Part shown: positions 32,566-40,230 of the stretch, in pieces
How positions within the stretch are numbered: position 1 is the first letter of the stretch
Layout: the number at the start of each line of letters is the position of its first letter
Source: Acidimicrobiales bacterium
Lineage (GTDB): Bacteria; Actinomycetota; Acidimicrobiia; Acidimicrobiales; SZUA-35
NCBI GenBank assembly: GCA_024638815.1
Contig: JAHEJM010000019.1
Coordinates: forward strand, 1 to 46,347
Length of the DNA: 46,347 nt
Reading direction: 5' to 3'
Program-made: the position numbers and the translations under genes
Notes under the pieces: model-generated
What the model was told of the DNA's origin: nothing
Database searches by the model: none
Seen by the model: only the letters and a program-made list of their open reading frames with translations

Positions 32566-33195
32566 ATGCCAGTCCCAGCTCCAGTAGGTCCGTCGTATCC
32601 GTCGGGGGTCCTTTTCGAGTCGATCGTACCCGAACGGGTTCGATCCGATATCTCGTCGACCACGGCCGTAGTGGGGTTCGCCCTGCTCACTGCGGCGGCG
32701 GCCCAGCTCACGATCCCGCTCGGATTCACTCCGGTGCCGCTGACCGGCCAGACCTTCGCCGTACTGTTGAGCGGAGCGGTGCTGGGGTCCCGACGGGGTG
32801 CCATGTCACAATTGCTCTACGTCGCTCTCGGCGCAATCGGCTTGCCGTTCTACGCGGGTGCCGAGGGGGGCTGGCAGGCCGCCACTGGCTCGACCGCCGG
32901 CTATCTGATCGGATTCGTCGTCGCCGCCTTCGTTGTCGGGGCAATGGCGGAACGGGGCCAGGACCGGCGGCTACCGACGGCACTGCCGGCGTTCCTGGCC
33001 GGAACCGTCATCATCTACGGCTTCGGCGCCCTGTGGCTGGCCCAGTCGCTTGGTGTGCCGTTGGCGGCCGAGGCCGGTGAGCCAAGCGCCATCGCCTATG
33101 GGGTGGCCCCCTTCCTGGTCGGTGATCTGATCAAGGCCGCCTTTGCCGGCCTCCTGGTGCCGGCGACATGGCGACTGGTGGAGCGGTCGATCTGA
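32566..33195 (+). CDS. bioY: BioY family biotin transporter substrate-binding (S) component
   Basis: BioY is the membrane protein that captures biotin for an ECF-type transporter. The 209-residue product has about six hydrophobic helices and the family segments AAAAQLTIPLGFTPVPLTGQ, TFAVLLSGAVLGSRRG and ALGAIGLPFYAGAEGG. GSTAGYLIGF and APFLVGDLIKAAFAG follow near the C-terminus. No energising BioM/BioN ATPase and permease genes are next to it; it may act alone or share a general ECF module. A 130-base gap separates it from the glycosyltransferase gene. The unusually long N-terminus (about 40 residues before the first helix) leaves some doubt about the start. Confidence 0.93.
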   Translation: MPVPAPVGPSYPSGVLFESIVPERVRSDISSTTAVVGFALLTAAAAQLTIPLGFTPVPLTGQTFAVLLSGAVLGSRRGAMSQLLYVALGAIGLPFYAGAEGGWQAATGSTAGYLIGFVVAAFVVGAMAERGQDRRLPTALPAFLAGTVIIYGFGALWLAQSLGVPLAAEAGEPSAIAYGVAPFLVGDLIKAAFAGLLVPATWRLVERSI

Positions 33196-33277
33196 TGGCG
33201 CCGTGATCCGACGGCCAACACCGACCAGCTGCTGATCAGCTTCGAAGGAGCTGTCCGGTCCTCGACGGTGGCCTTGA

Positions 33278-33293
33278 CCGGTCAGCTGACCGG
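33278..33293. terminator. Perfect 16-bp palindrome at a convergent gene end
   Basis: CCGGTCAGCTGACCGG lies between bioY and the leftward DsbA-fold gene and includes the latter's stop codon. It could help terminate either transcript. A smaller palindrome, GCTGATCAGC, is at 33231-33240. Neither has a T tract, so the role is uncertain. Confidence 0.35.
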
Positions 33294-34067
33294 GCCGGTC
33301 ACCTCGAAACCGTCATCGGTGAACTCCACCACCTCACCCCGATTGATGCTCACCCAATCCCGAGCCTCGAGGTAGGTGGAGAAGCTCCGGCTGATGTGCT
33401 GTTCGTCCCGTTTGGTCTTGGGTCGCTGCAGCTCATAGAGGTGGGGGAACTCGGTCCAGGCCGTGACCGCACGCCACAGCCGCACCGCGGCCTCGCCGTC
33501 GGGGGGATCGACCAGGACCGGACCGAACAGGCAGTGCTCTCCCGATGTCTGCTCACCTCCGGACGAAGCCGGACCCGACCGTGAGCCGAAGAAAAGGGTG
33601 GGGACCCCGTATCCCCCGGCGGCCACCACTCGATCGTGATCGGCCTTGATGTCGTCATGGGTCGCTTCGTCGGCCAGGGCGTCATCGACCAGCGAACCGG
33701 GCAGCCCAAGCTCGGCCACCACCTGTCGGGCCACCCCCGGATCGTGCACCTTGCGGCCGTGTTCGTGAAGGGCGACTCCGGCCTCGGCATACCAGCGATC
33801 GACCAGATCGGGATCCCGATGCCGAAGCAGGGCGGCGATCCGCAGCAATGACCATCCGTAGGACCACGGTCGTTCCCACGGGTGCTTCTTGCCGGCGACA
33901 AGGTTGATTTCCTCCAGGCTGAAGAATCGCCAGTTGATCCTCAGCCCGGTCCGATCCCGAACCGAGCGAATCCACTTCGAGGTCTGGTAGGCGTAGGGGC
34001 ACATCAGGTCGAAGTGGAAATCGACCGTGGCCGGATCAATCGAAGTCGAGTCGGTGTCGGTTGTCAC
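33282..34067 (-). CDS. DsbA-family thioredoxin-fold protein (mycothiol-dependent oxidoreductase-like)
   Basis: The 261-residue protein begins its fold with [18 protein letters not shown], the strand and active-site turn of DsbA-type proteins. The motif is CPYA, so only the first cysteine of the usual CxxC is present. It resembles the actinobacterial Rv2466c-like group (CPWC), in which the partner thiol is mycothiol, and the FrnE/isomerase branch. [13 protein letters not shown] contains the cis-proline loop, and GPVLVDPP is also typical. GTG 34067 is the start, facing the XRE gene across 47 bases. A single-cysteine site points to glutathione-transferase-like or mycothiol chemistry rather than disulfide formation. 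Confidence 0.75.
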   Translation of the reverse strand: MTTDTDSTSIDPATVDFHFDLMCPYAYQTSKWIRSVRDRTGLRINWRFFSLEEINLVAGKKHPWERPWSYGWSLLRIAALLRHRDPDLVDRWYAEAGVALHEHGRKVHDPGVARQVVAELGLPGSLVDDALADEATHDDIKADHDRVVAAGGYGVPTLFFGSRSGPASSGGEQTSGEHCLFGPVLVDPPDGEAAVRLWRAVTAWTEFPHLYELQRPKTKRDEQHISRSFSTYLEARDWVSINRGEVVEFTDDGFEVTGPVS

Positions 34068-34078
34068 AGCAACGCCAT

Positions 34079-34107
34079 TTGTTCCTCACTACGGTGGTTC
34101 TTAGGGT
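34079..34107 (+). promoter_or_regulatory. Promoter of the XRE gene, probably giving a leaderless transcript
   Basis: TTGTTC at 34079-34084 and TAGGGT at 34102-34107 are separated by 17 bases. The -10 box ends seven bases before ATG 34115, so the start site should fall on or next to the start codon. Leaderless mRNAs are common in actinobacteria. Confidence 0.5.
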
Positions 34108-34114
34108 AGGGCCC

Positions 34115-34543
34115 ATGACTTCCGCCAGCGAATTCGACAGTCCGTCCTCTCGGCTTGCACCCGTCGACAACTCGGCCGACACCTTCGGCGGTCGGCTGCG
34201 AGCGGCCCGGCGTGCCAGCGACCTCTCCAGAGGCGAGTTGGCCGACAAGCTCGGGTTCAAGGCCAAGACGGTGAAAGCGTGGGAGCGGAACGAACTCGAG
34301 CCGAGGCCCGACAAGATGACCAAGCTGGCCGGCTTGCTCAATGTGTCGCTGAAGTGGCTGCTCACCGGCGATGATGCCGAACGGCAAGGCCCGACCGCCG
34401 GCTTGGAGCGGCGCTCGCTGCGACCCGGTTCGATCGATCTTCAGGGGGTTCTGACCGAGTTGCGGGCCATCAGGACCGAGCAGGCCGGGCTGGCCGATCG
34501 GCTGGCCCGCCTGGAGGTGGAGCTTCAGCGTCTTTCCGATTGA
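34115..34543 (+). CDS. XRE-family helix-turn-helix transcriptional regulator
   Basis: The 142-residue protein has a Cro/C1-type helix-turn-helix at about residues 30-85: GGRLRAARRASDLSRGELAD, then LGFKAKTVKAWERNELEPRP and LAGLLNVSLKWLLTG. A C-terminal helical segment (LTELRAIRTEQAGLADRLARL) may mediate oligomerisation. The ATG at 34115 was chosen because a consensus-like promoter ends seven bases before it; upstream codons would be untranscribed. It diverges from the DsbA-like gene, a natural target. Confidence 0.88.
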   Translation: MTSASEFDSPSSRLAPVDNSADTFGGRLRAARRASDLSRGELADKLGFKAKTVKAWERNELEPRPDKMTKLAGLLNVSLKWLLTGDDAERQGPTAGLERRSLRPGSIDLQGVLTELRAIRTEQAGLADRLARLEVELQRLSD

Positions 34544-34593
34544 GGGCCCGGATCTTCACCGTACCCGTGTGCTTCGGCTGTCGGCGCCTGGTG

Positions 34594-35820
34594 TCACTGT
34601 CGCCTCAGCAGGGCCGTGACCAGCAGGAAGCCGAGAGCGCCGGGCAGGGCGATGACGGCGATCGAGCTGCCGACCGAGAGCGACGTGGCCGCCAGCGCTC
34701 CCACGGCGATGGGCAGTGCCAGGTCGGCAATGCGCAGCCCGGCGGTGAGCGCCCCCAGGCCCTCACCTTTGCGCCCCGGTCGCTGGGCCGCCTGGTCGTA
34801 GAGCGTGGGCAGCATGGCGGCGGCCCCGAAACCGCCGGCCAGATAGCCGGCGAGGCTGATGCCGGGTGCCGGTCCGAGGGTGGCGGCCGTCAGGCCGACG
34901 CCGGCCAGGACGGTCGACCACCGCATGAGCCGATCCGGACCGAATCGGGCCGACAGGCGGTCTCCGATGAACCGGCCGGCGGTCATGCCCCCGGCCACGG
35001 CCACGTAACCCAGAGCGCCGACACCGCTGCCGACGTCGAAGTCGTCGGTGATACGGAAGGCGGCCCAGTTCAGGGATGTCCCCTCGACGGCGATGGCGAA
35101 TACGCCGGCCAGGGCGAACAGGACCAGCATGCCGGAGCCGTAGGGGACCGGGCGAGGGGTCCCGGCCGCCGGGGCCGGAGTGGACGCCACCGGATCGGCC
35201 TTCGACGACGCCATATCCACTACCGGCAGGTTGCGGACGACGCCGACGATGGCGAGCAACAGGACGCCGGCCACCACCATCACGTGATGGCCCACGTCGA
35301 CGCCGACGGCCGACGCCCGGGACGCCACCAGCCCACCGGCCAGCGTGCCCAGACTCCACAGGCCATGCAGCCGGTTCATCACCGGCGTCGATCGTCGGGC
35401 ACTGAGCCAGGAACCCTGAAGGTTCATGGACACGTCCACGAACACATCGAACACCAACATGCCGATCAGCCCGGCCAGCAGGATGGGCCAGGAGGGGGCC
35501 AGGCCGATCACGACCAGCGAGAGGCAGATGACGGTTCCGGCCCCGGCGATGACCCGACGGGTCCCGAAGCGCTCGATCACCCGACCGACGGCCGCGCTCC
35601 CGGCCAGGCTGGCTCCGCCGGCCGCCGACAACATCAACCCGATGTCGTCCACCCCCAGTTCCAGCCGGTCCCGCAATTCGGGCAAGCGGGGGACGAATGA
35701 GGCGAACAGGGCACCGTTGACGAAGAACTGGACGGCGACCGCCACCAGAGCCCGGCCGTCCTCCGGATGGAGGCGATCGCTTGCCGATGGTTCGGTGCCG
35801 GGCGATGCCGGCGATTCCAC
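34594..35820 (-). CDS. Major facilitator superfamily transporter
   Basis: The 408-residue membrane protein shows about twelve hydrophobic helices with the central hydrophilic loop (SSKADPVASTPAPAAGTPR) near residue 215. The first half contains GRVIERFGTRRVIAG, the loop 2-3 signature of the family. The layout resembles the YbjJ/fucose-permease-like branch, in which substrates include sugars or drugs. The GTG start at 35820 is followed by a charged segment before helix 1. It converges with the XRE gene across 50 bases and diverges from the sugar ABC transporter. The substrate is unknown. Confidence 0.88.
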   Translation of the reverse strand: MESPASPGTEPSASDRLHPEDGRALVAVAVQFFVNGALFASFVPRLPELRDRLELGVDDIGLMLSAAGGASLAGSAAVGRVIERFGTRRVIAGAGTVICLSLVVIGLAPSWPILLAGLIGMLVFDVFVDVSMNLQGSWLSARRSTPVMNRLHGLWSLGTLAGGLVASRASAVGVDVGHHVMVVAGVLLLAIVGVVRNLPVVDMASSKADPVASTPAPAAGTPRPVPYGSGMLVLFALAGVFAIAVEGTSLNWAAFRITDDFDVGSGVGALGYVAVAGGMTAGRFIGDRLSARFGPDRLMRWSTVLAGVGLTAATLGPAPGISLAGYLAGGFGAAAMLPTLYDQAAQRPGRKGEGLGALTAGLRIADLALPIAVGALAATSLSVGSSIAVIALPGALGFLLVTALLRRQ

Positions 35821-36056
35821 CAGGCCAGGCTAACCGCGGTCGAGTACGGTCGGCCGTGAGGACGATCGGACAAATCGAATCGCTCCAGCCCAGAGTGCCC
35901 CACGGGCGGCGAATCTGCTACGGTCCTGAATGCTGGTACTTGAGTGATCGAGGCCTAGCACGGACATTTGCCTGTAGTTCGTCCGCAGGGTGCGGACCGT
36001 CGAGGAGCCCTCGATGAGAATACGTGGTGCATCGCACCGACAGATCAGGGGAGAAT
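35821..36056. promoter_or_regulatory. Divergent regulatory gap with two adjacent hairpins before the sugar ABC operon
   Basis: The 236-base gap contains CTGCTACGGT (a TACGGT -10 candidate near 35920). Two adjacent inverted repeats follow: GTCCGC/GCGGAC at 35981-35997 with a five-base loop, and TCGAGG/CCTCGA at 36000-36014 with a three-base loop. They lie about 45-75 bases before the start codon, within the likely leader. GGGGAGA at 36048-36054 is the ribosome site. No coding region is seen. Confidence 0.45.
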
Positions 36057-37388
36057 ATGACTGACATTGTCAAACCGTCGCCCAGCCCGTCCGAGGTCGG
36101 TTTTGTGCTGGGTCGACGCAGCGTGCTCAAGGGGGCGGTGGCCCTCGGCGGCGCCGTGGCTCTCGGTGGCACCCTTGCCGCCTGTGGCGACGACGACGAA
36201 TCGAGTGAGGCCGGATCGGGTGGCGAAGCGGCCAGCGGTACCCTTCGCGTCGGCTCCAACTACTCCGACGCCAAGCCCAACGAGGCGTTGAAGGCCGTGC
36301 TCGACGCCTTCCCCAACGAGGATGTCACCATCGAGCTGAACGAGGTGGATCACAACACCTATCAGGAACAGATCGTGGCCTACATGCAGGATCCGCCCGA
36401 TGATGTGGCTCCCTGGTTCGCCGCCTACCGCCTCGTTCCGCTGGCCTCGGCCGGCCTGCTGATGGACATCAGCGATGTCTGGACCAACTCGCTCGACGAC
36501 ATCCTGTCCGAGGGGTTCAAGCAGGCGTCCACGTATGACGGCAAGCAGTATCTGGTGCCCTGGACCTTCTACTCCTGGGGTATCCACTACCGCAAGAGCG
36601 TGTGGGACTCGATCGGCGCCACCCCGCCCGAGACCTACGAGGACCTGCTGGCCCTGTGTGCCGAACTCCAGGGCCAGGGTGTCACCCCGTTCGCCTTCGG
36701 CAACGACGGCCGGTGGCCGGCAATGGGCACCTTCGATCAGCTCAACTTTCGCCTCAACGGCTACCAGTACCACGTCGATCTGATGGCGGGCAACGAGAGC
36801 TGGACCGACGACCGGACCAAGGAGGTGTTCGCCCGCTGGGCCGAGCTGCTGCCCTATCATCAGGAGAATCCCAATGGTCGAGAATGGCAGGACGCCGCCC
36901 AGGCCCTGATCGACGGGGAGGCGGCGATGATGACCATCGGCAACTTCGTCGGCGACATCTTCCCCAACGAGGACCTGGACGATCTCGACTTCTTCCCGTT
37001 CCCTGTCCTCAACGACGAGCACGGCACCGACACGGTGGAGGCACCCATCGACGGCTGGGTCGTGGTGGCCGAGCCGGAGAACGAGGCGGCGGCCAAGGAG
37101 GTCGTGGCCCATTTGGGTACGGCCGATGCCCAGAACACCTTCCTGTCCATCGCCCCCGGCGTGCAGGCTCCAGCTGAAGGGGTCGACACCAGCGCCTACA
37201 ACGCTCTGCAGGCCAAGTCGGCCGATCTGGTGCAGAACGCGGCCAATGTCACCCAGTTCCTGGATCGTGACACCCTGCCGGCGTTCGCCAACGAGGCCGG
37301 GCAGGCCTTTGCCGATTTCATGTCTGACCCGTTCAATATCGACGCCATTCTCGAGGATCTGCAGAGCAAGGCCGAGGCCCTTCTGTAA
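36057..37388 (+). CDS. Sugar ABC transporter substrate-binding lipoprotein
   Basis: This 443-residue extracytoplasmic solute-binding protein of the MalE/UgpB type starts at ATG 36057. The N-terminus carries a twin-arginine motif (GRRSVLKGAVALGG) followed by a lipobox (GGTLAACGDDD). It is probably exported folded by Tat and anchored as a lipoprotein. The mature part begins with an acidic low-complexity linker and has family features such as FKQASTYDGKQYLVPW, AMGTFDQLNFRLNGY and ALIDGEAAMMTIGNF. It is the first gene of a three-gene carbohydrate importer with two permeases downstream. The sugar is unknown. Confidence 0.92.
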   Translation: MTDIVKPSPSPSEVGFVLGRRSVLKGAVALGGAVALGGTLAACGDDDESSEAGSGGEAASGTLRVGSNYSDAKPNEALKAVLDAFPNEDVTIELNEVDHNTYQEQIVAYMQDPPDDVAPWFAAYRLVPLASAGLLMDISDVWTNSLDDILSEGFKQASTYDGKQYLVPWTFYSWGIHYRKSVWDSIGATPPETYEDLLALCAELQGQGVTPFAFGNDGRWPAMGTFDQLNFRLNGYQYHVDLMAGNESWTDDRTKEVFARWAELLPYHQENPNGREWQDAAQALIDGEAAMMTIGNFVGDIFPNEDLDDLDFFPFPVLNDEHGTDTVEAPIDGWVVVAEPENEAAAKEVVAHLGTADAQNTFLSIAPGVQAPAEGVDTSAYNALQAKSADLVQNAANVTQFLDRDTLPAFANEAGQAFADFMSDPFNIDAILEDLQSKAEALL

Positions 37389-37495
37389 TTGACAAACGTC
37401 CCGGCGGTCCGACCGTGGGGCATCGAAGTGGTGGGTTCCGCCGGGCATCGTTCCGGTGGAACCCCACCGAACAAACAAAAGGGGGCAACAACCAC

Positions 37496-38518
37496 ATGAC
37501 GGCCACCCCGTCCTCAACCGAGGAGGCGGTCGGCGCCGATAGGGCCGACACCGCCGCCAGCACCAAGAAGGTCGGGCGACTGGGGGGTCACGGCATTTCG
37601 CAGTTCACCGGCACCGACCGCCGCGTGTTCCTGGCCATGTTGCTGATCCCGCTCACCGTCCACGTCCTTATCGTCTGGGTTCCCACCATCCTCTCGATTG
37701 GCCTCTCCCTGACCAAATGGAACGGGATCGGCCTCGACACCATCGAGTGGGTCGGCGTCGAGAACTACGACCAGATCATCCTGGGGGCGTTTCAGACCGA
37801 CTTCTTCCAGGCCGTTCTCAACAACGTCTGGTTGCTGCTGTTCCTGTTCTTCGGACCGACGCTGCTCGGCATGTTCCTGGCCTACCTGTTGGACAAGAAC
37901 CTGCGGGGCAGCCGCATCTACCAGAGCGTCTTCTATACCCCGGTGGTGCTCTCGCTGGCCGTGGTCGGCTTCATCTGGCAGAACATCATGTACGACCAGC
38001 AATACGGCCTGGCCACCTGGGCCTTCGGTGGCGGCGAGGCCGTCGACTGGCTGGGTAACCAGGAGTTCGTGATCGAGTTCGGTGGCTACGGACTGTCCAA
38101 GAACTTCATCGCCATCCTGGCCGCCATGGCCTGGCGCCACACCGGCTACATCATGGTGCTGTACCTGGCCGGGTTGAAGAGTGTGGACGTCTCGCTCAAG
38201 GAGTCGGCGTCGCTCGACGGCTGCAACGAGTGGCAGACATTCCGCCACGTGCTGTTCCCCACGCTCAAGCCCATCAACGTCATTGTGGTCGTCATCACGG
38301 TCATCGAGGCACTGAGGGCCTTCGACATTGTCTATGTACTCAACACGCCGAGGAACACCGAGCTGTTGTCGATTCTCACCACCGACAACCTCATTGGTGA
38401 GGGCGCCGACAACATCGGGAGAGGCTCGGCCTACGCCACCGTGCTCTTCGCCCTCTGTATCGGCTTCGTTCTCTGGTATGTCACCAATCACTATCGCAAT
38501 CAGGAGAGTTCGGTATGA
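37496..38518 (+). CDS. Sugar ABC transporter permease (MalF/UgpA-like)
   Basis: The 340-residue inner-membrane protein has about six transmembrane helices after a polar N-terminus of some 45 residues. The ATPase-contacting EAA loop is visible as KESASLDGCNEWQTFRHVLF followed by PTLKP. Helices such as FLAMLLIPLTVHVLIVW and ALCIGFVLWYV flank the core. ATG 37496 is preceded by GGGGGCAACAACCAC. It overlaps the second permease gene by four bases (ATGA), indicating coupled synthesis of the two halves of the channel. Confidence 0.93.
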   Translation: MTATPSSTEEAVGADRADTAASTKKVGRLGGHGISQFTGTDRRVFLAMLLIPLTVHVLIVWVPTILSIGLSLTKWNGIGLDTIEWVGVENYDQIILGAFQTDFFQAVLNNVWLLLFLFFGPTLLGMFLAYLLDKNLRGSRIYQSVFYTPVVLSLAVVGFIWQNIMYDQQYGLATWAFGGGEAVDWLGNQEFVIEFGGYGLSKNFIAILAAMAWRHTGYIMVLYLAGLKSVDVSLKESASLDGCNEWQTFRHVLFPTLKPINVIVVVITVIEALRAFDIVYVLNTPRNTELLSILTTDNLIGEGADNIGRGSAYATVLFALCIGFVLWYVTNHYRNQESSV

Positions 38519-39450
38519 CCGATGTAGCCGAGCCGACAACGTCGGCGGCCGAGGTTGTGAAGTCGGGGAATGGGCGACCGGCCCCCAGGAAGAAGCCGGT
38601 ACGACCGGCTCGCATCGGACTCCACCTGTTCCTCATCGTTCTCGGCGTGCTGTGGCTGGTGCCCCTCGTCGTCTCCCTGTACGTTTCATTCCGTCCCTTC
38701 AGCGAAACCCAGGCGAAGGGTTTCCTGTCGATGCCCGACTCCTTCAACCTGGACAACTACGATTCGGCTCTGGACCAGGGTGACTTCATCGACAAGTACT
38801 GGAACACCGCGCTCATCCTGGTGCCGTCGCTGATCCTCACCTTGTTCCTGGCCTCGATGATCGCCTTTGTGGCCAGCCGGTACTCGTGGCGGTTCAACGT
38901 CTTCTTCCTCGTGCTGTTCACCGCCGGCAACCTGTTGCCGCCCCAGATCATGGTGGCCCCGCTGTTCCAGGCCTTCCGGCGGATTCCACTGCCGGATTTC
39001 ATGTCCAACTCCGGCAACCTGAACGGCTCGAACTGGGCCATCATCCTCCTCCATGTAGGCTTCCAGATGGGGTTCTGCACCTTCGTGCTGAGCAACTACA
39101 TGAAGTTGTTACCAAAGGAGCTCAACGAGGCGGCCGTGGTCGACGGGGCCAGCCTGTGGACCGTGTACTCCAAGGTTGTCATGCCCTTGACCCGTCCGGC
39201 CCTGGCCGCGCTGGCCACCCTGGAGTTCGCCTGGATCTACAACGACTTCTTCTGGGCCGTCATCTTCGAGCAGCGAGGCGACGACCGGCCCATCACCTCG
39301 GCTCTGGCCAACCTCGGTGGACAGTTCGTCACCGACACCAATGTGGTGGCGGCGGCGTCAATCTTCGTCATCATCCCGGTGATGATCGTGTACTTCGCCC
39401 TGCAGAAACACTTCATCGCCGGTCTCACTTTGGGATCAACCAAGGGCTAA
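38515..39450 (+). CDS. Sugar ABC transporter permease (MalG/UgpE-like)
   Basis: The 311-residue permease pairs with the preceding one. It shows a hydrophobic first helix (LHLFLIVLGVLWLVPLVVSL) after 45 polar residues. The EAA loop LNEAAVVDGASLWTVYSKVV followed by MPLTRP, and the C-terminal QKHFIAGLTLGSTKG, are the usual end of this family. No ATPase gene follows, so the transporter must borrow one encoded elsewhere, as MsiK-type ATPases do in actinobacteria. The operon ends in a long hairpin. Confidence 0.94.
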   Translation: MTDVAEPTTSAAEVVKSGNGRPAPRKKPVRPARIGLHLFLIVLGVLWLVPLVVSLYVSFRPFSETQAKGFLSMPDSFNLDNYDSALDQGDFIDKYWNTALILVPSLILTLFLASMIAFVASRYSWRFNVFFLVLFTAGNLLPPQIMVAPLFQAFRRIPLPDFMSNSGNLNGSNWAIILLHVGFQMGFCTFVLSNYMKLLPKELNEAAVVDGASLWTVYSKVVMPLTRPALAALATLEFAWIYNDFFWAVIFEQRGDDRPITSALANLGGQFVTDTNVVAAASIFVIIPVMIVYFALQKHFIAGLTLGSTKG

Positions 39451-39465
39451 CCACCCCTCTCCTTC

Positions 39466-39517
39466 GAACTTTGAGCGTCGGACGACCCAGTTTGGGGTCG
39501 TGGGCGGCTCAAAGTTC
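39466..39517. terminator. Long 52-nt hairpin between convergent operons, probable bidirectional terminator
   Basis: GAACTTTGAGC (39466-39476) pairs with GCTCAAAGTTC (39507-39517). Inside it ACGACCC pairs with GGGTCGT around a short loop, with an unpaired bulge between the two stems. It lies 16 bases after the permease stop and nine before the convergent HTH gene end. The inverted repeat is perfect over 11 outer and 7 inner base pairs. Confidence 0.75.
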
Positions 39518-39526
39518 CGGGCGAGA

Positions 39527-39901
39527 TCAGGGGCGGATGGCGTTGAGATAGCTGTAGAGGGTGACCCGGCTGACTTCCAGCAGTTGGGCGATGTCCTCGA
39601 CCGCACCCCGAAGCAGGAATGCTCCCTGCTCGTCGAGCCGACGAACCGCGATCTGCTTCTGCTCGCGGGTCATGTCGGCCAATCCCACGCCCAGTTCCCG
39701 TTCCACCGACCGCATCAGTCGGTCCAGCGCACCGTGCAGTTCCGGACCACGGACATAGCCGACGATCTCGTCCTTCCATGCCAGCTCGATGTCGGTGGGC
39801 CCGGCCTCGTCGGCGCCGACCATGGAGCCACCGAGAGCCTCGATCACCGGTAGCACCGAGTCCAGAAACACTGACACCTCGGACTGGAGTCGATCCGTCA
39901 T
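39527..39901 (-). CDS. Helix-turn-helix regulator with C-terminal HTH_22-type domain
   Basis: The 124-residue protein has an alpha-beta N-terminal half (TDIELAWKDEIVGYVRGPEL). The C-terminal half is a helix-turn-helix of the kind seen in DauR/YheO-like regulators: MTREQKQIAVRRLDEQGAFL, LRGAVEDIAQLLEVSRVTLY and SYLNAIRP. It probably binds DNA. It starts on an ATGA overlap with the thiamine-binding DUF77 gene, suggesting the pair senses and responds to a small molecule. No target is evident. Confidence 0.72.
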   Translation of the reverse strand: MTDRLQSEVSVFLDSVLPVIEALGGSMVGADEAGPTDIELAWKDEIVGYVRGPELHGALDRLMRSVERELGVGLADMTREQKQIAVRRLDEQGAFLLRGAVEDIAQLLEVSRVTLYSYLNAIRP

Positions 39902-40152
39902 CGCTCGGCGCTGGCCACCCTGAGTGAGACCGCGGTGGCCCCGGCGTCGAAGCTGTCCTCGAGCAGCGAGCGCACGATGCCCAGGACCTGGTCCAGCGAG
40001 CCGGCGGCAGTGGTGGCGAACGGTCCCATCTCGGGATCGAGGCCGGCGTGGCGCAGCACATCGACCGCAGCGATGACATGCCGGCCGGGCTCGTTCTCCT
40101 TGAACGGCTCGACGAACACCTCGACGTGGACCTGGCGGGCCTCGGTCGCCAT
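39898..40152 (-). CDS. MTH1187/DUF77-family thiamine-binding protein
   Basis: The 84-residue product matches the small ferredoxin-like DUF77 (MTH1187/YkoF-like) proteins that bind thiamine or related ligands. HVEVFVEPFKENEPGRHVIA opens the fold; DVLRHAGLDPEMGPFATTAA and GSLDQVLGIVRSLLEDSF correspond to the conserved helix-strand section. Usual length is about 95-100 residues. It is first in a leftward pair with an HTH regulator, so it may deliver a ligand signal to it. The ATG at 40152 has only a modest ribosome site. Confidence 0.75.
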   Translation of the reverse strand: MATEARQVHVEVFVEPFKENEPGRHVIAAVDVLRHAGLDPEMGPFATTAAGSLDQVLGIVRSLLEDSFDAGATAVSLRVASAER

Positions 40153-40230
40153 GCCCCGACTGTAGCCGATGGCGTCAGCCCGGTCCGAGGAAACGGGGCC
40201 ATGGTCCCTGCGGTGCGGTTTCAGCTCTGG

